The notes below the pieces were generated by a model. It searched no databases, was not told the DNA's origin, and worked only from the letters and a program-made list of their open reading frames with translations. From Alicyclobacillus acidocaldarius subsp. acidocaldarius Tc-4-1 (GTDB taxonomy: Bacteria; Bacillota; Bacilli; Alicyclobacillales; Alicyclobacillaceae): 64,000 nt of DNA. The stretch's first letter is position 1, and the number at the start of each line of letters is the position of its first letter. The stretch is taken from contig NC_017167.1 of NCBI RefSeq assembly GCF_000219875.1, forward strand, positions 2,253,360-2,317,359, read 5' to 3'. Shown here piece after piece: positions 15,855 to 24,472 of this stretch. Position numbers and translations under genes: made by a program.

Positions 15855-16292
15855 TCACCCAAAGCGCTCGACAAACGTCGCCCAATCCATCGTCCCCACG
15901 TGGACGACTTCCCGGTGGAGAAGGCGCATCAACTTTGGGATGCGGCTCACGCGCCAGTTGTGGACATTGAACAGCCAGAGAAAAGTCAGCCCCATCTGGT
16001 CACGCCAGAACTGCGCAGGCTCCTCGTGCTGCTGAAATCCGTCCCGCGCATACTCGATCCAGAGGCTATACCCGCGCACCTCGCGGATGTCCGTTCGCCC
16101 GCTCTGCGCAAGCTTTCGGTAGGCCCTTTGCCGCTCCCGCATGAATTTTTTGGCGTCCATCCAGTACCACGGCCACCACGAGGATGGCGTGTGATGCAAG
16201 ACCGCGACGCCATCCTCGACCGTCACGGTGTAATGCCGTGTCAGCCGCATGGATGCGCGTTGTTGCGCGATCGCTCCGCTCTCCTGCAACAT
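15855..16292 (-). CDS. Hypothetical protein downstream of TadB
   Basis: This 145-residue protein is last in the Tad-like operon. I chose the ATG at 16292 because it overlaps the tadB stop (TGATG), implying coupling; another ATG lies 14 codons in (MRLTRHYTVTVEDG). The sequence is rich in Trp and Arg (SSWWPWYWMDAKKFMRERQR, LTFLWLFNVHNWRVSRI) with no clear membrane segment. I do not recognise it. Its place after tadB suggests a role in pilus assembly. Confidence 0.6.
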   Translation of the reverse strand: MLQESGAIAQQRASMRLTRHYTVTVEDGVAVLHHTPSSWWPWYWMDAKKFMRERQRAYRKLAQSGRTDIREVRGYSLWIEYARDGFQQHEEPAQFWRDQMGLTFLWLFNVHNWRVSRIPKLMRLLHREVVHVGTMDWATFVERFG

Positions 16293-17182
16293 CAAACCTC
16301 GATCACCTCGCCAGTCCGCCAAATCCACCACGTGCATCCAATGAGAATGAGCAACGTGATCCAGAATCCGTCTTTCGCGAAAGTCGTCATATACGCTTGC
16401 GCACGCGGATAGACCAGGCCGAACATCGACAAAACGATCCCGGCATAGATGAGACCGTTGCGTCGCCCGGCCAACGTCTTCGCCCGAAGCACGCGCCGCT
16501 TGTCCTCATCGCGCTCGATCTGATCTCGGAAGCGAAGCCACAACTGCGCGCGGTCTGCCTGGTACCGCGTGGCAACCTCCGTTGCCTTGGCGAGCTGCAC
16601 CATCTCTTCGATCTCCCACCGTGAGGCGGCGAGGACAAAAGCTTGCTCAGGTGTGATCCGCAGCCCGCGCCAGCTCTGCGTGATCAGTTGAAACTCGCGG
16701 CGCAGAATAGGGCTCCGTGCAATCCGCGCCACGTCCTCAAACGCCTCGTCCAGTCGATCCGTCGCTCGGAGGGTCGTAATGACGATGGGAATCGCCTCGC
16801 GTACAATCGACTGAAGAAAGCGGTACTTCTGCTTCTTGTATCGCGAGCGGATCCATGTCACCGCCCCTGCGATCGTGCCGCCGAGGCTCACCAGGACCCC
16901 GAACAACACCGACTTCTCTGCGAAACTCAGGAGAACAGAAAGGGCCACGAACGCGAACACTGCCATAGGCAGCAAGGCGGACATGCGAATGCCCGCCTCC
17001 TGCGCTTCGAACCTCAGGCGTTGCAATGCCTTAAACCGTTGGATCTTGGAGGACGTGTCTTGGTAGCGTTCGCGGATGGACGATAGCCACAGCGTCTCTT
17101 CGTGGGCGCGCCGCAAGTCAGCTTCAATGAAAAAGCAGAGCATCGCGAGCGCCATCAGGACACCGCTGAGTTGCCCCAACAC
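16292..17182 (-). CDS. tadB: Tad pilus inner-membrane platform protein, TadB-like (T2SF domain)
   Basis: TadB and TadC form the membrane platform on which the TadA ATPase acts to assemble Flp-type pili. The protein has 296 residues: one N-terminal membrane segment, two more around 65-110, and a C-terminal pair, with the cytoplasmic T2SF-type helical domain between them (REAIPIVITTLRATDRLDEA, RSPILRREFQLITQSWRGL). The start is GTG at 17182, with GGAGG 7 nt upstream. It follows tadA by 18 bp. Its partner TadC lies about 16 kb upstream in the same direction (33115-33972). Confidence 0.82.
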   Translation of the reverse strand: MLGQLSGVLMALAMLCFFIEADLRRAHEETLWLSSIRERYQDTSSKIQRFKALQRLRFEAQEAGIRMSALLPMAVFAFVALSVLLSFAEKSVLFGVLVSLGGTIAGAVTWIRSRYKKQKYRFLQSIVREAIPIVITTLRATDRLDEAFEDVARIARSPILRREFQLITQSWRGLRITPEQAFVLAASRWEIEEMVQLAKATEVATRYQADRAQLWLRFRDQIERDEDKRRVLRAKTLAGRRNGLIYAGIVLSMFGLVYPRAQAYMTTFAKDGFWITLLILIGCTWWIWRTGEVIEV

Positions 17183-17200
17183 GGCTTTGCCTCCTCCCTA

Positions 17201-18589
17201 TCAGAGATACACGTACTGCACGTTGGGATGAGTCTGGATCGGAAGTTCGGCAATCGTATGCCCCAGAAGACTGGCTTCTTCCACCATTTGCTCCGTGATG
17301 CCATGGAAGGCCCAAGTGTCCTTGCGCGGATCCCATTTCGCGATCACGACATACGGAATGCGCTGCTCGCGCGGTTCATACGGCAGCACCTCGGCGATTT
17401 CGACCACGCGCTTGCCGCCTTTCTCCGGCACCGACCGCATGCTGATGATATGGCGCACGCCCATCGTGATGAGATCGCCCACCATGGCTGGGGTGGGCCG
17501 AGACTCATGACTGGACAAAAGCGCCGCCATGCGCCGGATCGCCGCGCCCGCGTGTGCGAAGCCCGCTACGTGCAATGTCGTGCCCGTTTGGTACGTGACG
17601 GTCGCTGCGGCCTGAAAGTATTCCCAGATGACAGGCGTCGTTCGCACCTCGCCGATATAGACGTTGTCGAACATCATCCGCAAGGTGTTGACGATCTGCT
17701 GCGCCATCCGCACAGCGCCTCGGCCTTCCGCGTTCGGCGCGCGCTCGTAGAGTCTAGCGGCCCAGGCGCAGAGCGGCTGAAGCTCCGGCATCTCCTCGAT
17801 GATGCACGACAGCCTGTCCTTCGGCACCAAGCCGAGGAGCGCGGCCATCAGCGTCGACTTCGAGGACCCGGTGCCGCCGACCACGACAAACGACCGCGCG
17901 AGGCGTTGCATCCACTGGAAGAAGAGCAAGATCAGGTCGTCGAAGGTGTGCAGGTCGCGCAGTTCCTCCAGCGTGAAGTTCCGGAGGGGTTTGCGGATCG
18001 TGACGATCAGGCAGTCCTTTTCGAGTCGCCTGCCGTCTTCGTCCTCAGGCAGCGTCCAGCCCGCCGGGCCGCCGACCACGTGCATCCGATACCCGTCCGG
18101 AAGAATGGCGTCGGTGGACGGGTTCGTCATATCAAAGCGGTAATTCGTCCCGGAGAGCTTCTTCTGCACGAAGGCGTAGACCTCTTCGTTCGTCATGAAG
18201 CCTTCCGTGGAGATATGCCGCTTCCCCGCCTTGGTGTAGAACGTGAAGTGGTCTCCATACACCTGGATGTCGGAGACCAGCGGATCGTCGATAAGATGCT
18301 GAATTTTCCCATACGAGTACATATCGTTCAGCGCCATCGTGATGACGTACTCGCGGTACTTGGGCGGGATGCCGACTTCACCCGCCACCTTGCCGAGATA
18401 CGCATACGCCGCGCGGCGGGGCGGGAGATCCCGCCACCATTCCTGCCTCCGGCGAATGGCCTCCATGAGTCGTTTGTGATATTGGTTGACTTCTTCGTAG
18501 AACCCTTCCTGGTCTTCCCGCGGATCACCCTTGAGCATCTGTTCCATATGCTGCTGTATTTGTTCGATGTCTCGCACATTGACGGACAT
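17201..18589 (-). CDS. tadA: Tad/VirB11-type secretion ATPase (TadA/CpaF-like)
   Basis: This hexameric cytoplasmic ATPase powers pilus assembly or DNA and protein secretion. It has 462 residues. The N-terminal domain is followed by DPLVSDIQVYGDHFTFY and TEGFMTNEEVYAFVQKKL, then a Walker A of VVGGTGSSKST. The Walker B region reads NVYIGEVRTTPV, and a His-box-like TTLHVAGFAHAG follows. In the Walker A the usual GAGKST becomes GSSKST, still with the key Lys. I chose the ATG at 18589, with GAGGTG upstream; a GTG three codons earlier is possible. It sits between cpaB and tadB, the classical Tad order. Confidence 0.88.
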   Translation of the reverse strand: MSVNVRDIEQIQQHMEQMLKGDPREDQEGFYEEVNQYHKRLMEAIRRRQEWWRDLPPRRAAYAYLGKVAGEVGIPPKYREYVITMALNDMYSYGKIQHLIDDPLVSDIQVYGDHFTFYTKAGKRHISTEGFMTNEEVYAFVQKKLSGTNYRFDMTNPSTDAILPDGYRMHVVGGPAGWTLPEDEDGRRLEKDCLIVTIRKPLRNFTLEELRDLHTFDDLILLFFQWMQRLARSFVVVGGTGSSKSTLMAALLGLVPKDRLSCIIEEMPELQPLCAWAARLYERAPNAEGRGAVRMAQQIVNTLRMMFDNVYIGEVRTTPVIWEYFQAAATVTYQTGTTLHVAGFAHAGAAIRRMAALLSSHESRPTPAMVGDLITMGVRHIISMRSVPEKGGKRVVEIAEVLPYEPREQRIPYVVIAKWDPRKDTWAFHGITEQMVEEASLLGHTIAELPIQTHPNVQYVYL

Positions 18590-18599
18590 GCAAATCACC

Positions 18600-19445
18600 T
18601 CATTTGTGCTTGGGTTGGACTGCTTTGTGCTGCACCGATGGCGACGGCGTGGCGGGTGTCGATGAAGAAGTCGAGATGTGCGTGCTGCCCGGCATGACCG
18701 GCGCCGTGGGGTTGCTGTTTGTACCGGATATTGCGTTGGACGACGCAGACGATGCGGACGGCACCGTGGATGTCGACGGCGCAGACGATGGAGATGACAC
18801 GTTCGGCAGCGTCATGCCGCTCGGCAGAAAGACCACATGGGCGCTTCCCGACAGGATCGCCGACGATACGGCGTCATACTCCGACATCGGGATGAAGAGA
18901 TAGATCACCTTCGACGACGAGGACGAACCGCCCAGAGACGAGTTGTTGCTTGGCTGCGGCACCGACACCGACAGCACATACACCGGATAGAGCTGGGGCA
19001 CTGCGCCCTGTCCCTGGGGCGTGACGGTGATCGCGATCGTCTGCCCCGGCTCCACCAAGTTCGCCAGCGCCGTATTCGCCGTGAAGTCCATCAGCACACC
19101 CTGTTCTCCGTGGGCGGCGGTGTACTGATTGAGGAGGGCCTGCAGATCGTTCGTCGTGGAGATCATGTTCGCACTGATCGGCTCGCCGGGCACTGTCGAG
19201 ACCGACAGATAGTGTCCGACGAGCGCAGAGGGCGGATCAGTGATAAGCCCAGCCTGCTCCGCGAAGTGCCTGGGGACGCGCGTGGTGGTCAGTTCATCCG
19301 CCTGCACGGGAGTGTCCGCCGGGATAGCTGTGCTGGCTGTGAGGACCGGCACCGTCGCCGTGGTCAGGCGATAGCCCACAGCGAAGAGTGCGCCCGCAGC
19401 CAGCGCAAGGCCAACACCGGTCAACAAAAACGCACTACGCTTCAC
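18600..19445 (-). CDS. cpaB: Flp pilus assembly protein CpaB/RcpC-like (SAF domain)
   Basis: This protein has 281 residues. An N-terminal membrane anchor (FLLTGVGLALAAGALFAVGY) is followed by an SAF domain (VLTASTAIPADTPVQADELT, LVGHYLSVSTVPGEPIS). In diderm bacteria RcpC/CpaB stabilises the secretin; here no secretin is seen and the protein would face the cell wall. The C-terminal 75 residues are Ser/Thr/Pro-rich and probably span or bind the wall. The start is GTG, overlapping the end of the CpaE-like gene by 11 bp, so the two are coupled. Confidence 0.85.
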   Translation of the reverse strand: MKRSAFLLTGVGLALAAGALFAVGYRLTTATVPVLTASTAIPADTPVQADELTTTRVPRHFAEQAGLITDPPSALVGHYLSVSTVPGEPISANMISTTNDLQALLNQYTAAHGEQGVLMDFTANTALANLVEPGQTIAITVTPQGQGAVPQLYPVYVLSVSVPQPSNNSSLGGSSSSSKVIYLFIPMSEYDAVSSAILSGSAHVVFLPSGMTLPNVSSPSSAPSTSTVPSASSASSNAISGTNSNPTAPVMPGSTHISTSSSTPATPSPSVQHKAVQPKHK

Positions 19446-20601
19446 GAGGTTTCGCCTCCTTTGAGATGATCGAGAGCGTGTTCACAAGTTGGTGGATCTT
19501 AGTGTTGGTCTTCCGGGAGCCAAGCGGCGTCAAACCCTGTTGTACCCGGCGATAGAGCGTGTCGTCTTCGTGGACGATGGCCGCAACCCGAAAGCCGATT
19601 TCCCGCTGTAAAAACGCGCCCACAGACGCCGCTTTACGCGGGCGTTCCCGGACGCGGTTCAGCACGAGATAGGCCGGGCGCTCACTCATTTGGAGAAAGG
19701 CGCGTAGATCCGTCCACGTCGTGCGGTCGGTCGTCGTGATCCCCAACACCACATCCGCCTCGCGCATGGCGATGACCGTGGAAACGAGGTGCCCGGCATG
19801 CGTGTCCACGATCAGAACGTCGGCGTACATCCCCACCAAGTGGATCAGCCGGGATACGCCGTCTTTGCTCAACCCAAGCGGTCGATCCCCTTTGGGAATA
19901 AGCCACCATCCCGCTGGGGTCCTGAGCATGTTTTGCTCCAACTCGGGCTCGGTGAGCGCATCCGGCAAAGTCTCATACCGATCCGTCGTGACCGTGCGCT
20001 CCAGGCGGAACAGATTTGCGAGATTCCCGTAAGGGTCGAGCTCCGCCACCACAATCCGCTTCCTTTTCGCCACCAGCGCATTGGCGAGGAGGACAGCCGT
20101 GGTCGTCTTGCCGACTCCGCCCTTGACCCCCGTGATGCAAATCACCTTCGCCTTCCGCGTGATCGGCGTAGACGGCGGCGCGAACGGCGCGGTTTCACGA
20201 AGTTCCGTATAGGAGCGTTTGCGCCGCCCCGCCACGAGCTTTTCGAGCGCGGTGGTTCCGCCACGTTCCTCGTCTGAGGCCGTGCGCTCCCAGTGCCGCA
20301 CGTAATCGACGGCCGGCGGGTACGGCACCACGTCGTCATACCCCTGTTGCCGCAGTTCCTCAAACCGTTCCGGGCGCACGTTCTCGGCGGTGCAGTAGAG
20401 GACCGAGACCCCCAGCGTCTCTTTCACGCGCCGCACCGTCGCCGGATTCCACTCACCCAGAAACAAGGCGAGCTTGTACGCGGAGGACGCCTCCGGGATC
20501 TCGTCTTCCTTGGTGGCAATCTGCGAAGGGACGTTCTGTTTGTCCAGGTATCGGTGCAACCGCTCGCCGCGAATCGGGTCGTGGTCACATAGAAGCCACA
20601 T
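19435..20601 (-). CDS. CpaE/TadZ-like ATPase (ParA/MinD family), copy 1
   Basis: TadZ/CpaE proteins are MinD-like ATPases that position the Tad apparatus. The protein has 388 residues. Residues 1-110 resemble a receiver-like domain without clear phosphoacceptor context (MWLLCDHDPIRGERLHRYL). The ATPase begins near 150 with an intact deviant Walker A (ITGVKGGVGKTTTAVLLANA), followed by VVAELDPYGNLANLFRL and ADVLIVDTHAGH. It lies directly upstream of cpaB and tadA and overlaps both neighbours. A second intact-looking copy is at 23225-24454. Each copy is preceded by a P-loop-poor relative. Confidence 0.82.
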   Translation of the reverse strand: MWLLCDHDPIRGERLHRYLDKQNVPSQIATKEDEIPEASSAYKLALFLGEWNPATVRRVKETLGVSVLYCTAENVRPERFEELRQQGYDDVVPYPPAVDYVRHWERTASDEERGGTTALEKLVAGRRKRSYTELRETAPFAPPSTPITRKAKVICITGVKGGVGKTTTAVLLANALVAKRKRIVVAELDPYGNLANLFRLERTVTTDRYETLPDALTEPELEQNMLRTPAGWWLIPKGDRPLGLSKDGVSRLIHLVGMYADVLIVDTHAGHLVSTVIAMREADVVLGITTTDRTTWTDLRAFLQMSERPAYLVLNRVRERPRKAASVGAFLQREIGFRVAAIVHEDDTLYRRVQQGLTPLGSRKTNTKIHQLVNTLSIISKEAKPREA

Positions 20602-21085
20602 GTTGTATCTCCCTCCACAACGTCTCGAACTTGACCCGCCACGTTGGATCGCGGCGTGTCAGCGGTGCCCCGACCAGCGCGCAGGTGGCTTGACGCATGT
20701 CCCACGGGAGGATGAGCGTCGGTCGAAATTCAGCCGGGAAAATCCACGGCACCCCGGTGTCTTCGTAGCCCACAAGCACCAACACAGTGGGGCGCGACGC
20801 CTGTTGCAAGGTGTGTATCGCGGCTTGCACGCGCGCCAAATCCGGTGTCACGCCGTACACCACGACTTCCGGCGTCACGTCGGACTCCTCGTGATCCACG
20901 CACACCAAGGCAGGCGACGGTTGCAGGCGTTTGACGTCGAGCCAGTGCTCGTAGATGCGGATATGGCGATTCCAGACGCGATACGGCGCGCGAGGGTCGG
21001 CGTAGATCACGCTCGACTCGACGGCACCCGCGAGGTTCCAAGCCAAAAAGCTTTTCGCGAATCCTGCAAACCCGACGATCTTCAT
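20585..21085 (-). CDS. Degenerate ParA/CpaE-like protein (no intact P-loop)
   Basis: This 166-residue protein resembles the ATPase domain of CpaE-like proteins but its loop reads MKIVGFAGFAKSFLAWNLAG, with a Lys-Ser pair but no GKT/S motif. The motif FLAWNL also occurs in the protein at 24473-25414. It starts at the ATG at 21085 in an ATGA overlap with the EAL gene and overlaps the start of the intact CpaE-like gene. It may be a regulatory partner that heterodimerises with its ATPase neighbour. This is inferred from order alone. Confidence 0.55.
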   Translation of the reverse strand: MKIVGFAGFAKSFLAWNLAGAVESSVIYADPRAPYRVWNRHIRIYEHWLDVKRLQPSPALVCVDHEESDVTPEVVVYGVTPDLARVQAAIHTLQQASRPTVLVLVGYEDTGVPWIFPAEFRPTLILPWDMRQATCALVGAPLTRRDPTWRVKFETLWREIQHVASM

Positions 21086-21687
21086 GAGGCCGTCACCACG
21101 GGCGTCGGCTTCCCGTACAGAAATCCCTGGCCGAACCCGATCCCGAGTTCCCGTAGCCAACGCTCCTGCCCCGGCGTCTCCACGCGCTCCGCGATGATGG
21201 TGGCTTCAAGCTCTTCCGCCGCGCGCCGCAACAAGGGAAAAAAGTGCGCCATCTCGTTCGTCAGGGCGACTTTGATGTAATCCGGGCGCAGCGTGCCCCA
21301 GCGCGACAGCCCGTTAAAACCGGTGCCGAAATCATCGAGCGCCACCTCCAGCCCGCGCGCGCGAAACGGGGCCAAATACGCAGCAACCGCCTCCATATCG
21401 AGGCGGCTGCGCTCGGTGATCTCCAGCACGACGCCTGAGAGATCGTCGCATTCTGAAAACGGCAGGCGCTGTTTCGAGAGAAGCTCCGACGTCGCGTTGA
21501 CGAAAATGCGGGTACGCTCCGTCCTGGCGAGACTTCGCGCCGTTTCGAGAATGTATCGGTCAAGATCCCCGAGAAGTCCCGCCTCCGCCATCAGGCCCAG
21601 CGTGTCTTTGGGGTGTGCCAATAGCAGTTCGTATCCATACAGTTCGTGTCCTGGAATGCGCACAATCGATTGCTTCCGCAGCGTCAT
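21082..21687 (-). CDS. EAL-domain protein (cyclic-di-GMP phosphodiesterase or receptor)
   Basis: EAL proteins hydrolyse or bind cyclic-di-GMP. This one is a stand-alone domain of 201 residues. Visible motifs are VNATSELLS, VLEITERSR, VALDDFGTGFNGLSRWG, PDYIKV, IIAERVET and a C-terminal GIGFGQGFLYGKP. The signature EAL at the start is replaced by YELLL, while the DDFG and ERVE acids are kept, so activity is uncertain. It lies between parM and the degenerate ATPase in one operon. GGDEF and HD-GYP proteins elsewhere in the same gene cluster would complete a signalling circuit. Confidence 0.85.
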   Translation of the reverse strand: MTLRKQSIVRIPGHELYGYELLLAHPKDTLGLMAEAGLLGDLDRYILETARSLARTERTRIFVNATSELLSKQRLPFSECDDLSGVVLEITERSRLDMEAVAAYLAPFRARGLEVALDDFGTGFNGLSRWGTLRPDYIKVALTNEMAHFFPLLRRAAEELEATIIAERVETPGQERWLRELGIGFGQGFLYGKPTPVVTAS

Positions 21688-21691
21688 GTCC

Positions 21692-22702
21692 TCAACCTCC
21701 GATCCGCGTCAGGCCGTAGAGGCGATATCCTTCGGCGTTCGCCATTTGCGGGTCCGGCACCAGATGGACGTGCGGGAACATCCGTTGCAACACGCCCTGC
21801 GTCATGCGATACCCACCGCCCGCAAGGAACACCGTGTGGATGCGCTTCAACCCATCCGCCCCCAGATGCTCTTGGATGCGCCGCGCGATGAGCTGCCCCA
21901 TGCGCTCGATGTGCTTCGACCGCTCTGGTTCCACCGAGACCGTGTGCCCGCCGTAGTACACCTCGCCGCGCGCGTAGAGTTCATCGTAGAGGGGATCGGT
22001 GAGCGGCGGTGTCTCCCCCGTGCGCTGGCGGAAGATCCCGGCAAGCGCCAGGTACAAGTCGTGCACCCCGACGTCCACCGAATCCGACAAGCGGCTGATG
22101 AGCCGAAGCTCCGGTTGCGTTTCAAACGTGACAAAGCCCGTGGTGCGCGTGCCCACGTCCACCAGCAACAGATAGCCTCCTTGCTCGATCCAAGCCGGAT
22201 TGCGGAGCTCCATCGTGACCGGATCGAGCAGAGTGCCGATCATCGCGCCCATTGCCTGCGGGATCACGCGCACGCTTTGCGGCGCGACCTCCATGGTTCG
22301 ATCCTGCACGGTCACTCGTCCGCGCAGATGCAGCAGGCGCTCCTTCAACGCTTCCCGTTGCGATTCGAAGTGCGCGAGCGGCAGGCCGGTCACGACATGC
22401 AGCGGCTCTCCTTCCTGCGCCAGGAGTGAGAGCGTCACCAGCCACAGGGCCTCCGTATCCGCGTCCTCGTACTTCTTCGTTGCCAGATTGAGCGCCGTCA
22501 CCCCTTCGCGCCGCGCCAGTTCCCCGACAAACACCCGCCGAGCGCCAGATGCCGTTTCGAGGTGCGCTTCATACTCCGGCGCCTGGAAGACGTCGCGCAT
22601 GAGGAGATCGTGCGCATCGCACACCAAAGCCGGGAAGCGCACTTGGCGCTCCCCGTTCGTGGCTTTGATCCACCCGTACCCCAGATCCACACCCACAATC
22701 AT
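21692..22702 (-). CDS. parM: Actin-like plasmid partition ATPase (ParM/StbA family)
   Basis: ParM filaments push plasmid copies apart by binding a ParR-centromere complex. The protein has 336 residues and shows actin-fold signatures: phosphate 1 loop VGVDLGYGWIKATNG, phosphate 2 LLVDVGTRTTGFVTF and the adenosine motif VFLAGGGYRMTQ. I chose the ATG at 22702 (MIVGVDLG), with GGGGAG upstream; the open frame extends 7 codons further. It is embedded in the Tad-like operon, 5 kb from the ParR-like gene at 28066, which is unusual as parM and parR are normally adjacent. It might instead serve the pilus machine. Confidence 0.8.
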   Translation of the reverse strand: MIVGVDLGYGWIKATNGERQVRFPALVCDAHDLLMRDVFQAPEYEAHLETASGARRVFVGELARREGVTALNLATKKYEDADTEALWLVTLSLLAQEGEPLHVVTGLPLAHFESQREALKERLLHLRGRVTVQDRTMEVAPQSVRVIPQAMGAMIGTLLDPVTMELRNPAWIEQGGYLLLVDVGTRTTGFVTFETQPELRLISRLSDSVDVGVHDLYLALAGIFRQRTGETPPLTDPLYDELYARGEVYYGGHTVSVEPERSKHIERMGQLIARRIQEHLGADGLKRIHTVFLAGGGYRMTQGVLQRMFPHVHLVPDPQMANAEGYRLYGLTRIGG

Positions 22703-22726
22703 CGGTTTCTCCCCTCTCATCACGCA

Positions 22727-23185
22727 TCAGGACACGCTCGTTGGAACCCACGAGTAGACCGGCTGCGAAACGTATTGGGTCTGTTGGATGTAAACGGTCT
22801 GGCACTCTTGCTCTGTGGTATAAATCGGAATTGAATAGTTATAAACATATGCGTATCCATTACTACCGTAGGAAGTTGTTACATACGTCAGCGATGCATC
22901 TTCGGGGCAATAATTGAAGGTAGTTCCTTCAAGCACTCCATTTTGATAGAACGTGTAGTACCCCATCGCGCACTGTCCTGTTTGAGCCCCGGTTTGAACT
23001 TGCACATTCTGGCATTGCTCTTCCGGTACCTCAACTGTTTCCGGCACGGTTTGTGTTCCCGTTTGCACGTAATGCCCCGCCGTGACCGTAACGGTGTTGC
23101 TTTGAACCGTTTGCGCGCTTGCGACGGGGGCAAACGCCAACAGCCACGCTCCACCAATCCATGCACTAAGGACGGCCCGTTTCAT
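22727..23185 (-). CDS. Small secreted protein, unknown
   Basis: This 152-residue protein has a signal peptide with cleavage expected after FAPVASA. The mature part is rich in Thr, Val, Gln and Tyr, with repeated QTVxxxTVTVTAGHYVQTG-like strands and four cysteines (EEQCQNVQ, TGQCAMGYY, FNYCPEDA, EQECQTV) that may form disulphides. The element encodes a BdbC-like oxidoreductase that could serve it. I do not recognise a family. It may be a minor pilin or surface subunit, judging by its place in the Tad-like operon. Confidence 0.65.
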   Translation of the reverse strand: MKRAVLSAWIGGAWLLAFAPVASAQTVQSNTVTVTAGHYVQTGTQTVPETVEVPEEQCQNVQVQTGAQTGQCAMGYYTFYQNGVLEGTTFNYCPEDASLTYVTTSYGSNGYAYVYNYSIPIYTTEQECQTVYIQQTQYVSQPVYSWVPTSVS

Positions 23186-23224
23186 GTCTCGCTCCTCCCT
23201 TAACCAAATGAGGACTGCATGGCA

Positions 23225-24454
23225 TTAAGCGCGCGCGCCGAACCAACGGCGTTTGGCTTTGACTGCCGAAAACTCAAACACTTCATCCCAAAACGGCTTC
23301 ATCGCCTGCACAATGCGTTTGCCGTTCAGTCCGCCTCGTTTATCGATCGTGGGATCAAACGGAACCACAGCGCGCACAGTGTAGGGCGTCAGATACTGCC
23401 GCATCGCGCGTTCATCCGCACGCACACGCTTGGACTTGTTGACGAAGGCCGACACCCCAGACGCGTCTAGGCCCGAGAACGCGAGTTTGTCTGCATGTTC
23501 CTGGATTCTGGCTAACTGGTCGACGGCGGGGTTGACCACCAGCATGACTTTCGTGGTATACGGCAACACCGCCTGATGGATCGGGGTCCAGCCCTGCGGC
23601 ATGTCAAGCAGTACCGCATCCATCTCTTCGAGGCACAGGTTCACCAGATACTCCGCATCGTCCGGTGACTGAAGCACCACTTCGGGGCTTTGCGGCGACG
23701 GGAAGATGTGAAGTCCGGACTCGTGCAATAAACACACCCCATCTCGCACAGCCTCCTCCACCGATCCGCCGCGCCAACCGCGCACATCCTCGGCATCGGC
23801 AAAGCCGAACTTTTGCGCGATGTCGCCGTTGACGTCAAGGTCAATCACCGCGACGCGCTTCCCGCGCAAAGCGGCGTAATACGCGGTGTGCGCGCCGAGC
23901 GTCGAGCGCCCCGCGCCACCCTTGGGGCTATCGAGCATGAGCACGGGCACGGTGCGTCGGCGCACGACGGGGGTCGTGGTGTGCCGAAGCGTTTCGACTG
24001 GATTGTGAGGCGCCACAGACGGTTCGGACACGGTTGGCGTCACCGGACGCTCGACTTGAGGAGCGGCCATTGGTTGGACACTCGGTTGCGGTGGATCCTC
24101 CGACACGGGCGGCGTAGGCACAGAGGGCGCAGGCTCCGAAGTTTTCGTCACCGTCGTCTCTGGAACAGATGACGAGTCCAGGGGCGCGCTCCTCTGCGTG
24201 CGCAGTTGCTCCTCCCAGCGCATGACCGCCGCCAGATCAAACGGCGCCGTGAATTCATACACCGGGATCTGGGGCAACCGCTCGCGTATGGCGGCGGTCA
24301 CACCCAGCCGGGCGTCCACCAAGATCCCATCCACATACCCTGTGGCCGCGTATTTCCGTAACTCGCTCATCGCTGTCATGAGCCGAACCTCCAAGATCCC
24401 CTCGCACTGCGCCAGGATCTCCTCCGCTCCGTTCGCACAAAGAAGCGCCAGCAT
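23225..24454 (-). CDS. CpaE/TadZ-like ATPase (ParA/MinD family), copy 2
   Basis: This 409-residue protein has an N-terminal receiver-like domain (MLALLCANGAEEILAQCEG), a Pro/Val-rich linker of about 90 residues, and a MinD-type ATPase domain. The Walker A is DSPKGGAGRSTLGAHTA: the signature Lys is present but the usual GKT/S is GRS, as seen in some CpaE proteins. VAVIDLDVNGDIAQKFG and AVLLDMPQGWTPIHQAVL follow. It lies downstream of a P-loop-poor relative, mirroring copy 1. It probably positions the pilus or transfer apparatus. Whether it hydrolyses ATP is open. Confidence 0.78.
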   Translation of the reverse strand: MLALLCANGAEEILAQCEGILEVRLMTAMSELRKYAATGYVDGILVDARLGVTAAIRERLPQIPVYEFTAPFDLAAVMRWEEQLRTQRSAPLDSSSVPETTVTKTSEPAPSVPTPPVSEDPPQPSVQPMAAPQVERPVTPTVSEPSVAPHNPVETLRHTTTPVVRRRTVPVLMLDSPKGGAGRSTLGAHTAYYAALRGKRVAVIDLDVNGDIAQKFGFADAEDVRGWRGGSVEEAVRDGVCLLHESGLHIFPSPQSPEVVLQSPDDAEYLVNLCLEEMDAVLLDMPQGWTPIHQAVLPYTTKVMLVVNPAVDQLARIQEHADKLAFSGLDASGVSAFVNKSKRVRADERAMRQYLTPYTVRAVVPFDPTIDKRGGLNGKRIVQAMKPFWDEVFEFSAVKAKRRWFGARA

Positions 24455-24472
24455 GAGGTCCCTTCACCCCCC

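Noticed and set aside
17102..18697. 531-codon plus-strand open frame opposite tadA
   Set aside because: Antisense shadow; the minus strand has Walker A and B motifs and good start signals.
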